This document shows, one piece after another, positions 25,159 through 33,418 of a stretch of 64,000 nt of DNA. The DNA is from Pararcticibacter amylolyticus. GTDB lineage: Bacteria; Bacteroidota; Bacteroidia; Sphingobacteriales; Sphingobacteriaceae. Position 1 is the first letter of the stretch, and each line of letters opens with the position of its first letter. The position numbers and the translations under genes are program-made. The notes below the pieces were generated by a model. That model ran no database searches. It saw only the letters and a program-made list of their open reading frames with translations, and was not told the origin of the DNA. Location: NCBI RefSeq assembly GCF_003130405.1, contig NZ_QEAS01000011.1, positions 55,932-119,931 on the forward strand, in the 5' to 3' direction.

Positions 25159-25668
25159 ATGAAGAATATTTTTCTACTCCTGTTACTTATTGCCGGACTC
25201 AGCCTCCGGGCACAGAAGGATGATCAGTCCACTCTTACGAAAGTGGGGCAGTCTGCACCAGGATTTAGTTTTCAGCTAACCCGGGACAGCATATCTAAAC
25301 TAGAGGATTATAAAGGCAAAATCGTTATGATAAACTTTTTTGCAACATGGTGCCCGCCTTGCCGTGCTGAGCTCCCCAGGGTAGAGTCAGATATATGGAA
25401 GATTTACAAGAATAATCCCAGGTTTGCGCTTCTCGTGTTTGCGAGGGAGGAAGGCTGGGATAAGGTGACTCCTTTTAAACAGCAAAATGGATTTACCTTC
25501 CCCGTGCTGCCTGATGAAGGGAGAAAGATCTTCAGCCTGTATGCAACGCAGTCTATTCCACGAAACGTTATTATCGATAAAGACGGAAAAATTATTTATC
25601 AATCCATTGGCTACGATCCAAAGGAGTTCAGTCAAATGCTCAAACTTTTAGAAGAGAAGCTAAAATAA
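25159..25668 (+). CDS. TlpA/ResA-like exported thioredoxin
   Basis: 169 residues with a signal peptide (about 1-18, ending LRAQ). The thioredoxin fold shows FFATWCPPCRAELP with the redox pair C65-C68 (CPPC) and a cis-Pro in TQSIPRNVIID. It is likely periplasmic and acts as a thiol-disulfide reductase, for example in cytochrome c maturation or general redox repair. It lies between two terminators, so it is monocistronic. No Ccm/ResB partner is nearby, so the client is unknown. Confidence 0.9.
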   Translation: MKNIFLLLLLIAGLSLRAQKDDQSTLTKVGQSAPGFSFQLTRDSISKLEDYKGKIVMINFFATWCPPCRAELPRVESDIWKIYKNNPRFALLVFAREEGWDKVTPFKQQNGFTFPVLPDEGRKIFSLYATQSIPRNVIIDKDGKIIYQSIGYDPKEFSQMLKLLEEKLK

Positions 25669-25697
25669 GGTAAAAACTATTAAAAAGAATAATAACA

Positions 25698-25728
25698 ATT
25701 CCGGCCGCTTCACAGGTGCGGCCGGAAT
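25698..25728. terminator. Bidirectional hairpin between TlpA-like and glycosidase genes
   Basis: Perfect 11-bp GC-rich stem (ATTCCGGCCGC / GCGGCCGGAAT), 9-nt loop, between convergent genes. The minus-strand side is followed by a T-rich stretch (TTGTTATTATTCTTTTT). Confidence 0.75.
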
Positions 25729-25737
25729 ATCTGCAGA

Positions 25738-27021
25738 TCAGAAGACCTGGAAAGGAATGTTCACTGTTGAAGCAAATCCCGTATTATCCAGCACATAAAC
25801 AAATAGACGGTAATTCCCTGCCTCTCCAACAGAGGTCTTGATCTGGCCGCCGTCGGTGGTTACTGCCTTCCCGTATCTTTCTGGTCTGGGTTCATAAGAG
25901 CCACCAAAGCCCAGCACCGTAGCCTCTTTAAGGATTTCCCATACATAGGTAAATTTTCTCTGTTCACGGTCGGTAGCGTCCACTTCTCCTAAGATTGCTT
26001 CTCCTGCGCGGATACGTATGTTGTCAGATGCAGTTTGTTTATTTATCCGCATGGCGCGGATAACCGGAGCAGTCTGGGGTGGTTCTTTTTGGTTCCAGAC
26101 CCGCTGCATTGCCTCAACCATAGGCGTTTTTTCACCTTTTAGAGGAAGCCCTTTAACATTTTTCTCCAGGAACATGCTGAACCAGGTAGGCGTACGCTCT
26201 TGTTTCTGTCCCCATAAGAAAACAAACGAGCCCAGACAACGCTTGTTCGCCAGGATGTAATTATTATAACGCTGCTCATAGACTTGTCTTTTCTCTTCAC
26301 TGGTCTGTTCCAGCGGTGCTCCCCACGTCGTTTTTGGCACTTCCCAGAAGCCGGTCGGACCCCATTCAGTGACCATAAATGCTCCTTTATAGTCAGAGCG
26401 ATTTACCATCCCGGCAATAGAGACAATCGATCCGTAACTGTTGATTCCTACAAAATCCAGCGAAGGGGCAAGACGTGCAATCGAATCTAATGCAGATTCG
26501 TTATGGGCAATGACCGTAATAACCAGATGCCTTTTATCCATTGACTTGATAAGTTGGGCGAGTTCCTCTACAAAAAGCCAGGCGGCGCCTATATTGGCAT
26601 TACCCAGCTCTATCTCGTTGCCGAGCGCCCATGCCAGTATCCTGGGTTCGTCTTTGTATGCCTGCACGAGCTCCCGCACATTTGCGCGGACTTTGTTTTT
26701 ATAATTTTCGTCAAAATACGAAGCTGAATCCTTTGTCATGGAAATGCCTTGCAGGATATACATGTTATTGGCGGCGGCGAGTTTGAGGTCGCTTTTAACT
26801 GACTCTACAGAGCCGCTCCAGGTTCTGAAGGCATTAGCGCCTGACGCACTGGCGACGCCCAGGGCATTGGTTCCCCCAACACCTTTGATATAGGTTTGTA
26901 CGCCGTCTATGTATAGCTGAAAGCTCTGACCATTTTTCTTAATTGCAACACCTTGCTGTGGTTGCCGGGCTGCTGCTGTTATGTAAAACAGCAGCCCAAA
27001 TAAAAAGCATAAAATTCTCAT
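25738..27021 (-). CDS. Secreted clan GH-A glycoside hydrolase (GH2-like TIM barrel) of PUL1
   Basis: 427 residues with a signal peptide (about 1-18). The TIM barrel shows acid/base E136 in WALGNEIELG and nucleophile E219 in FMVTEWGPTG, about 83 residues apart as in retaining clan GH-A enzymes. N-terminal YIKGVGGTNAL resembles the barrel entry of GH2-type proteins, but the N-terminal sandwich domains of true GH2 are missing. A C-terminal beta-sandwich (about 325-427) ends VNIPFQVF. Specificity is not readable; beta-glucan or beta-galactan types are possible. It is 25 bp behind susD in the same transcription unit. Confidence 0.82.
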   Translation of the reverse strand: MRILCFLFGLLFYITAAARQPQQGVAIKKNGQSFQLYIDGVQTYIKGVGGTNALGVASASGANAFRTWSGSVESVKSDLKLAAANNMYILQGISMTKDSASYFDENYKNKVRANVRELVQAYKDEPRILAWALGNEIELGNANIGAAWLFVEELAQLIKSMDKRHLVITVIAHNESALDSIARLAPSLDFVGINSYGSIVSIAGMVNRSDYKGAFMVTEWGPTGFWEVPKTTWGAPLEQTSEEKRQVYEQRYNNYILANKRCLGSFVFLWGQKQERTPTWFSMFLEKNVKGLPLKGEKTPMVEAMQRVWNQKEPPQTAPVIRAMRINKQTASDNIRIRAGEAILGEVDATDREQRKFTYVWEILKEATVLGFGGSYEPRPERYGKAVTTDGGQIKTSVGEAGNYRLFVYVLDNTGFASTVNIPFQVF

Positions 27022-27045
27022 TATATATTCCTGATTCAGCTTGTT

Positions 27046-28587
27046 TTATCTTAAATTGGTATTGGCATCAAGTTGAGCTTGCGGGATCGGCAGATACTCA
27101 CTCTGACCCGGAATGAACCGTGATCCGAAGACCTGCCGGGCCCTTCCTGTACGTACCAGGTCGTTAAAGCGTTCCCCCCACCACTCACACGCAAACTCAG
27201 CCCGGCGTTCGTCCAGTATCTGAGCAAGTGTGACACCTGTGATTGGTGCAAGTTCGGCTCGTGCCCGCACCAGGTTGAAAGGAGCGTCACCACTTTGGCC
27301 TTTGCGTACCCTGGCTTCTGCGTTTAGCAGCAATACATCAGAATACCGCAAAATACGAACGTTGTTGTTAGCGCCATATTCCGTACGCCCCGGTGTCATT
27401 TGAGAGGCTGGGAGGTATGTTTTTCCGTTAAAGTACTTAATGCCAAACGTGTTGCCGTATATTTTATCACCACTCGGCGTCGTTGCATAAGTATCCGGGG
27501 TCGCTCCATATGGGATGATAGTCGTCTTAAGCCGTATCGCATCATTTCGTTCAGTTAGGAAGTCTACAATATCTTGCGATGGAGGCACCCAGCCAGCACC
27601 GGAAATCGGACTACCTTTCTGATCGCCTGACGGTCCCTGCCACCTGAAGAATGTGCCCCAGTCCACTCCCGGGCGAACGATATCTCCTGTTGGAAGACCA
27701 AAGTCTGAATACTGCAGCTCAAAGAGCGATTCGTTACAAAGTTTTCCCGGCAACTTGAACAGCTGGTAAAAATCAGTATAAAGGGAAAATTTTCCGCTAT
27801 TGATAATCGCGTCTGTAGCCTCCAGAACAGTAGTCCAATGTGGACTGGCGTTATCATTTCCGGCGAGATCCGCTGCTGCTTTGGCCTTTAGTAACAAAGC
27901 AGAATAACGTGTTACGGAGCCTTGGTGTGCTGCCTGGTTCGGTCTGGCGTCTTCAAGATCTGGTATACATGCATTCATTTCATCAATGATAAACTGACGA
28001 ACTTCTGCTATGGTACTTTTTTTAACTGTAGCCAGTCTGGTAATATCGTCACTATCGGTGAGAATTGGCACGTCACCAAATAGTCTGCTGGCCATAAGAT
28101 GCGCATAAGCCCGAATAAACCGCACCTCAGCCTGGTAACGCCGGTTTAGGGCAGCATCGGTATTGTTGCCGGCAGGAATGGTTGAGGCAAACATGTTCAG
28201 TTCTGTCAGTGCACTGTTTGCAGCAATGGCCAGGCTAAAGTAGCTGATCCAGGACTGGTTAATGCCCCAGTAAGACTGTACTGTGGCATCCCGCTGAAAA
28301 TTCTTAATGCTCATCAGCTCTGGGTTGTCATTTGGATTAGGGGCTCCCTGTTGGTAGTCGTCCTCCCTGACGCATCGTATAGAGAGATCTATCCAATGTA
28401 CCAGCCGGTCATCGGCAGCTGCCCTATATATTCCCGAGACTGGTGCGTACATCAATGAGAGATTAGTATAGTCAATTCCTTCAGAACGGCGTTGGTTCTC
28501 TAATGGCTTATCAAGGAATTTTTCACATCCGCTGCAGAACAACACCCAGAGGAATCCCGCGAGCATTTTATATTGTATAGTTTTCAT
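27046..28587 (-). CDS. SusD/RagB-family glycan-binding lipoprotein of PUL1
   Basis: 513 residues from the ATG at 28585-28587 (an alternative ATG lies 9 bp upstream). The lipoprotein signal ends LFCSGC, so Cys is lipidated. The SusD alpha-helical TPR scaffold is complete, with a C-terminal part rich in LNAEARVRKGQ and RRAEFACEWWGERFNDLVRTGRA, typical of RagB/SusD (PF07980, PF14322). It caps the SusC barrel encoded just upstream and binds glycan at the cell surface. Ligand unknown. Confidence 0.94.
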   Translation of the reverse strand: MKTIQYKMLAGFLWVLFCSGCEKFLDKPLENQRRSEGIDYTNLSLMYAPVSGIYRAAADDRLVHWIDLSIRCVREDDYQQGAPNPNDNPELMSIKNFQRDATVQSYWGINQSWISYFSLAIAANSALTELNMFASTIPAGNNTDAALNRRYQAEVRFIRAYAHLMASRLFGDVPILTDSDDITRLATVKKSTIAEVRQFIIDEMNACIPDLEDARPNQAAHQGSVTRYSALLLKAKAAADLAGNDNASPHWTTVLEATDAIINSGKFSLYTDFYQLFKLPGKLCNESLFELQYSDFGLPTGDIVRPGVDWGTFFRWQGPSGDQKGSPISGAGWVPPSQDIVDFLTERNDAIRLKTTIIPYGATPDTYATTPSGDKIYGNTFGIKYFNGKTYLPASQMTPGRTEYGANNNVRILRYSDVLLLNAEARVRKGQSGDAPFNLVRARAELAPITGVTLAQILDERRAEFACEWWGERFNDLVRTGRARQVFGSRFIPGQSEYLPIPQAQLDANTNLR

Positions 28588-28612
28588 AATGATCATTAAT
28601 TAATGTGTTGAA

Positions 28613-31600
28613 CTAAAACGTAACGTGTAAGCCTAAACTATAAGTCGACGATACAGGATACACGTTTGCATCATATCCCATTCCCGATACTTCAGGCGTA
28701 AAACCATTGTAGTTCGTGAAAATGAAAGGCCGGTCGGCCGTAGCATAAATGCGAATCGGGATAGATCTGTGGATATTAAAACTGTATCCGATCTGAATGT
28801 TCTGTACACGAAGATAAGCGCCGCTTTCGACGAAAAAGGAGCTCGCCTGCAAGTTCCATGGAGCAACACTTCCTTGTGCAGAAGGGTAACTGTTTGTTGT
28901 TCCTTCTCCGGTCCAGAGTCCCTCTATGAAAGCAGCATCTGCATTCATCTGCCCGTATTTACGCCTCATAGCGCGATTAAGATTATGAATTTTGTTTCCT
29001 GAAACGCCCTGCAGTACCGCACTTAGATCAAATTGTTTATAGTTCAGTGCTAACTGGAGCCCGTATGTAAGTTTAGGCAGGTAGTTTCCAAGATTAACAC
29101 GGTCTTCCTGATCCAGTTCTCCATTGTTATTTTGGTCTTTAAATCTTAAGTATCCTGGCTGGATAGGGCTTCCAGGGTTAGCCTGATTATATTTGCTTGC
29201 AATTGGATCTGCATTGATCTCAGCCTGATTCTGATAAACACCAGCTACTTCATACCCATAATAATAGTTTATAGGTTTGCCTTCTTCAATTCGCGCAGGA
29301 AATTCTGCGGTCCATTCGGGGAAGCCATTCATAATATTAGCAAGTCCACCCAGGTCAACTACCCTGTTTTTGAGTGTAGTAGCATTCACCCCGATTGAAT
29401 AGCCAAGTTGACCGATTTTATCTTTCCAGTTGAGGCCAACCTCCCAGCCGCTGTTCGCAACGCGTCCCCAGTTTCCATACACCTGATCCCACATGAAGGG
29501 TAGCGGACGACTAAATGCGAGGTCCCTGGTTTCCCGGTGATAGTAATCTATGGTGCCGTTTAAACGATTATTAAGCACTGTGAAATCAAGTCCGCCATCC
29601 CACTCTTCAACAACTTCCCAACGTACTCGTGTGAAGAATCTGTTTACGGTGTATCCCGGTTCACGAACGCCGTTGGTTGATCCAATACTTCCAAAAATTC
29701 CCGAGTTCGCATTTCCCGAGTTTACGATAGCATAGCCAGCGTTTGGCTGAATGGCATCATTCCCCAACCGTCCCCAGCTTCCCCTGATTTTTAAGTTATC
29801 GAACAGGGCCAGGTTTTTCATAAAGTTTTCCCGGCTGATGACCCAGCCTAACCCTACAGAAGGGAAGTATCCCCATTTTGTCTGGTACTTAGAGCTCCCA
29901 TCTGCACGGAAGGTCGCTGTTAGCAGATATTTGTTGTCGTAGTCATATGTACCCCGAGTGAAGTAGGAGACTCCTGCGTTACGGAAGCCTCCTTCTCCAT
30001 AGCCGGTAGCCGAGCCAATACCCTGAGCCCCCTGGCCTACATACCAAAACTCACTATCTTCCGGCACGTCATTGGCTGATACCCAGGTCTCACGCCAGCG
30101 TTCTTCTCTTATTGAGTGACCAAGCAATATAGTCCAGTGATGTGCTCCTGCATTGTCCCGGTAAGTGAGCAAATTGTCCAGAATATAGTCAGTGTTTCGT
30201 CCCTGTGCCGAACGTAAGTAAGATCTGTCTGACCGCTGGTTATTATCAATGTAATAAACAGGTGTGTATTGAATCCCGTGTGATGATTGATATCGCTGAC
30301 TGATCTGTGAGCGCAGGGTCAGCTTTCGGCCCCAGAACTGTGCCTCGGCATAAACATTCGGCAATATTTGGAAGCCTTTGCTTTCATTGTAGTTATAGTA
30401 TGCGGTAGCGACAGGGTTATTAAACCAAAAGCCGCTGTTAATGCCTAATGACTGACTGGTGCCGAATTTAACGGGAGTTGCGAGTTCCTGACTTTCGTCA
30501 TATGCCGGATATAACGGTGATGCAAAGTAGGCTTGACGAAATGCAGTGTTATTAGGCGAAAAGTTTTTGAAATTATTGAGATGAGCCGTCATTCCTACCT
30601 TTAACCAATCAAATACTTTAGCCTCGGTCTGCATACGGATGTTATACCTGCGCACATAGTTTTTTGCATCCATAATCCCATCCTGGTCAAGGTAGTTTGC
30701 TCCGAAAGTATAAGTAATTTTCTCGCTGCCCCCTTGTATATCTACATTATGGTTTGTTATCATTGCACCTGAACGGAGCAGTTCATCATACCAGTCCGTA
30801 TTCATAGCGGGATTGTCCGCCTGGCCGCCAAACCTGGTTATTGAGGCGTTTACGATACTTTGTTCCCCCTTTGCGATAGCATATGCGGCGTATTGTGCCC
30901 CATCTGCCATTTTCAGGACGTTATTAGGTGATTGTATACCCACATAGCCATTGTAAGTAATCCGTGGTTTCATATTCAGGCTTCCCTTTTTTGTGGTAAC
31001 GATAACTACGCCGTTTGCCGCCCTTACTCCATAGATGGCGGCGCCTGATGCATCCTTTAATACCGACATGTCGGCGATGTCATTGGGATTCAGGAAACTA
31101 ATGTCGTTCATGAACATTCCATCGACTACGTACAAGGGGCTTTCATTATTAAACGAACCAACGCCTCTGATACGAACCGTGGGGGGGGCCCCGGGAGCAC
31201 CGGTGCTCACTACCTGCACTCCCGTTACTGTACCCTGTAAGGCTTCCATGGGCGCAGCCACTGTACGCTTGACTGCCTGGCTCATGTCGACTGTTGCAAC
31301 CGGTGCTGTCAGGTCTCCTTTTCGTTGCGTACCGTATCCCACGACGACAACTTCACTGAGATTGAGTGCTGCGTCTCCCTGAAGCCGGATAAGCATGGGG
31401 GAATTTGTGATCGCAACAATCCGTCTGATGTATCCAACTGCCGAAACGATTAATGAATCAGCGGTTTCCGGAACTGAGAGGCTGAATGCTCCCGTAGCGG
31501 ATGTTGTAGTTCCGATAGTGGAGATTTTTTTTACTATCACTGAAGCGGTGACGGGATTGCCCTGTCCGTCTAAGACAGTTCCCGAGATCATCCTGTTCTG

Positions 31601-31666
31601 TGCCTTTACATAGGTGTTGACAACAGATAAGAATGTAACAAGTAATAGGGTTACTTTTTTTCTCAT
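28613..31666 (-). CDS. SusC/RagA-family TonB-linked outer-membrane transporter of PUL1
   Basis: 1017 residues. After the signal peptide (about 1-22, VKAQ) come a carboxypeptidase-regulatory domain (ISGTVLDGQGNPV), the plug with LSEVVVVGYGTQRKGDLT and VRIRGVGSFNNESPLYVVDGM, and a 22-strand barrel ending YSLGLHVTF. It imports oligosaccharides with energy from TonB. No STN domain, FecIR pair or hybrid two-component gene is adjacent, unlike PUL2. It is first gene of the SusC-SusD-hydrolase operon. Confidence 0.95.
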   Translation of the reverse strand: MRKKVTLLLVTFLSVVNTYVKAQNRMISGTVLDGQGNPVTASVIVKKISTIGTTTSATGAFSLSVPETADSLIVSAVGYIRRIVAITNSPMLIRLQGDAALNLSEVVVVGYGTQRKGDLTAPVATVDMSQAVKRTVAAPMEALQGTVTGVQVVSTGAPGAPPTVRIRGVGSFNNESPLYVVDGMFMNDISFLNPNDIADMSVLKDASGAAIYGVRAANGVVIVTTKKGSLNMKPRITYNGYVGIQSPNNVLKMADGAQYAAYAIAKGEQSIVNASITRFGGQADNPAMNTDWYDELLRSGAMITNHNVDIQGGSEKITYTFGANYLDQDGIMDAKNYVRRYNIRMQTEAKVFDWLKVGMTAHLNNFKNFSPNNTAFRQAYFASPLYPAYDESQELATPVKFGTSQSLGINSGFWFNNPVATAYYNYNESKGFQILPNVYAEAQFWGRKLTLRSQISQRYQSSHGIQYTPVYYIDNNQRSDRSYLRSAQGRNTDYILDNLLTYRDNAGAHHWTILLGHSIREERWRETWVSANDVPEDSEFWYVGQGAQGIGSATGYGEGGFRNAGVSYFTRGTYDYDNKYLLTATFRADGSSKYQTKWGYFPSVGLGWVISRENFMKNLALFDNLKIRGSWGRLGNDAIQPNAGYAIVNSGNANSGIFGSIGSTNGVREPGYTVNRFFTRVRWEVVEEWDGGLDFTVLNNRLNGTIDYYHRETRDLAFSRPLPFMWDQVYGNWGRVANSGWEVGLNWKDKIGQLGYSIGVNATTLKNRVVDLGGLANIMNGFPEWTAEFPARIEEGKPINYYYGYEVAGVYQNQAEINADPIASKYNQANPGSPIQPGYLRFKDQNNNGELDQEDRVNLGNYLPKLTYGLQLALNYKQFDLSAVLQGVSGNKIHNLNRAMRRKYGQMNADAAFIEGLWTGEGTTNSYPSAQGSVAPWNLQASSFFVESGAYLRVQNIQIGYSFNIHRSIPIRIYATADRPFIFTNYNGFTPEVSGMGYDANVYPVSSTYSLGLHVTF

Positions 31667-31728
31667 ACCTGGTAAATTTTGATTAGTTTTTTGGAATTGT
31701 AGACTTTAGTTAGTTTATAGTTAGTTAG

Positions 31729-31736
31729 CAAAAATA
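31729..31736 (-). promoter_or_regulatory. Candidate -7 element of the PUL1 operon
   Basis: The minus strand reads TATTTTTG, an exact TAnnTTTG match, 62 bp upstream of the susC ATG. A TTG lies 17 bp further upstream, shorter than the usual 19-20 bp. Confidence 0.45.
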
Positions 31737-32071
31737 GAATAGAGACGACTTTGCAAGTACATGGAATGATACTTCATTTCCCCTGCAAAATGCCTGAATT
31801 TGTATAATTGGTTGTTTTTGTCTTACGACAATTATACTACAAACCAGTGTCCTGTACGGTTTCAATAATAAGATATTTAATTATGAAAATAATTTCTTTA
31901 AGTTCTGTTCTGGTTAAATATTGCCCAAGGAGGACGTATCTGGAACAGTAAAATGTTTATCTGTCTATACAGATCTTTTCGATTCTCTCCCATCCAGGCT
32001 CAGATCATCCCCTGACCACTTCCTGATTGCATTATGAATGTTGCCGCTCATCTCCCTCTTATGTATCGCAT

Positions 32072-32105
32072 AGAACCCGCCTTTCTTATGAAAAAGGCGG
32101 GTTCT
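32072..32105. terminator. Orphan 13-bp stem hairpin
   Basis: Perfect 13-bp stem (AGAACCCGCCTTT / AAAGGCGGGTTCT) with an 8-nt loop. No recognised gene reads into it from either side within 400 bp, so it may end an unannotated transcript or be a relic. Confidence 0.55.
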
Positions 32106-32833
32106 GTATGGTACTTAGCCTGTAAATATATGGCGTTATTTAGAATTCATCTAAATAACAATCAACACTTGATCCCTGTCCTGTAATATTCCAACTTTAC
32201 TCTCATAGCCGGCAGCACCGGCGCCCCTGACCCTCCAGGAACCTCCATCAGAGAATATGATCCTCCCGGGCCTCCGACGCTTCTGCAGCCACAAAAGACA
32301 AAGATTGAGCACTGACGGAGATGAGGGGATGCCTTTTGTATTGGGAAAGAGGTTTTCTCTTTAGAGAGCGGGTTGCTCTTTAATGGATGGGATATAGGGG
32401 GAACGGAGATTACATGGAGGTCGGAGAGACGAAATGTAAGTAATCCTTACTGTTGGCTTTGGGTAAAGAATGTATCTGGAAGTGGGTTAATATAGAGACG
32501 CGTGTATTAAGCCGTTCTGTCTGGGGCAATCCGTGGTGTACCATAATACAGCATCAATGTGCCCCAAGGAGCTTAAGGACATTAACCGATATCTGTTTGA
32601 GATGAAAGCGGTTAAGGAGGCGGTAGCATGGGCATGCTTAATAATCATTAGCCGATCTGTTTGGGAGTGATCAAGGGTGACCGGGATGACCAGGCTTTGC
32701 GGGATTGAGGAGGTACATGGCAATGTGAATGGGGGCTTTTGGCAGTGTTGATTTAGGCAAGTAATATTTTAAACCTTATGTAGCATAACCATGTCAAAAG
32801 TCGTATCTGTCTATGAAACTTAAATTGCAAAAT

Positions 32834-33253
32834 ATGAAGATTCTAAACTTATTTGTCATTTGTTTAATTACCCTGTTATTTAGCTGTAAAGACGATACTC
32901 ATGATATTCAGCCTGATACCCTTATCGGGACCTGGGAGGTCCGGCATATTCTGGGGGTACAGGTTGCCAATGCTCCATCTGTTTTCCCTAAAGGGAATGG
33001 TCAGATCATACAGTTTTCTGCAAGCGAATATCAGGAGATTAACGATGGTAAGGTTATTTCCAAAGGTTCTTATAAAATTGTGGATGAGCAGGCTGCGGAA
33101 ATTGACGGAACAACATATACCCAGAGAATTGTCTTTGAAGACAAGAGCGTTGACTGGAAAGTATTCATCAAGTTATCGGGAACCAAATTATCCTTATGCT
33201 ACGGCTCAATTGCCCACGATGGATGGACCGATACTTATGAAAAGATCAACTGA
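32834..33253 (+). CDS. Lipocalin-like lipoprotein of unknown function
   Basis: 139 residues from the ATG at 32834 (an alternative ATG is 21 bp upstream). Lipoprotein signal MKILNLFVICLITLLFSC with lipobox LFSC and acidic +2/+3 residues after KDD. The mature part has the TWEVRHI opening of lipocalin-like beta-barrels in Bacteroidota (DUF4488/lipocalin_4-like), then alternating beta strands. Such lipoproteins are often small-ligand carriers, but nothing identifies the ligand. It stands alone ahead of an FtsX-type permease gene. Confidence 0.7.
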   Translation: MKILNLFVICLITLLFSCKDDTHDIQPDTLIGTWEVRHILGVQVANAPSVFPKGNGQIIQFSASEYQEINDGKVISKGSYKIVDEQAAEIDGTTYTQRIVFEDKSVDWKVFIKLSGTKLSLCYGSIAHDGWTDTYEKIN

Positions 33254-33282
33254 TTTCGGTAGGTGATCTATCTGCATGAAAA

Positions 33283-33294
33283 AGAACATGTTCT
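33283..33294. promoter_or_regulatory. 12-bp palindrome upstream of the ABC permease gene
   Basis: AGAACATGTTCT is a perfect palindrome between the lipoprotein and the permease, 124 bp before the permease ATG. Candidate operator; short enough to arise by chance. Confidence 0.3.
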
Positions 33295-33418
33295 GTTCAG
33301 TATCGTACATTTTGTGAAATTTTTAAATGTCTTAATTGCTTGAAAATAAGGTAATTGAAACGGGGGCATTCTTCGTGCTGCTAATCTGAGAACGAAAGCG
33401 ATTTTTTAATCTTGTGTT

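Larger units (their letters stand above)
31667..32812. other. Gene-poor intergenic region of about 1.15 kb
   Basis: No convincing gene is seen on either strand. It contains a -7-like box for PUL1 near 31730, a 9-bp inverted repeat (GTATAATTG / CAATTATAC, 31802-31837) and a 22-codon ATG frame (31883-31951) of doubtful status. A perfect orphan terminator-like hairpin lies at 32072-32105. The segment from about 32150 on has many short direct similarities (for example CCGATATCTGTTTG and CCGATCTGTTTG) but no coding signature. Confidence 0.5.

Noticed and set aside
31883..31951. 22-codon ATG frame in the gene-poor region
   Set aside because: Too short and without similarity or promoter support; may be chance.
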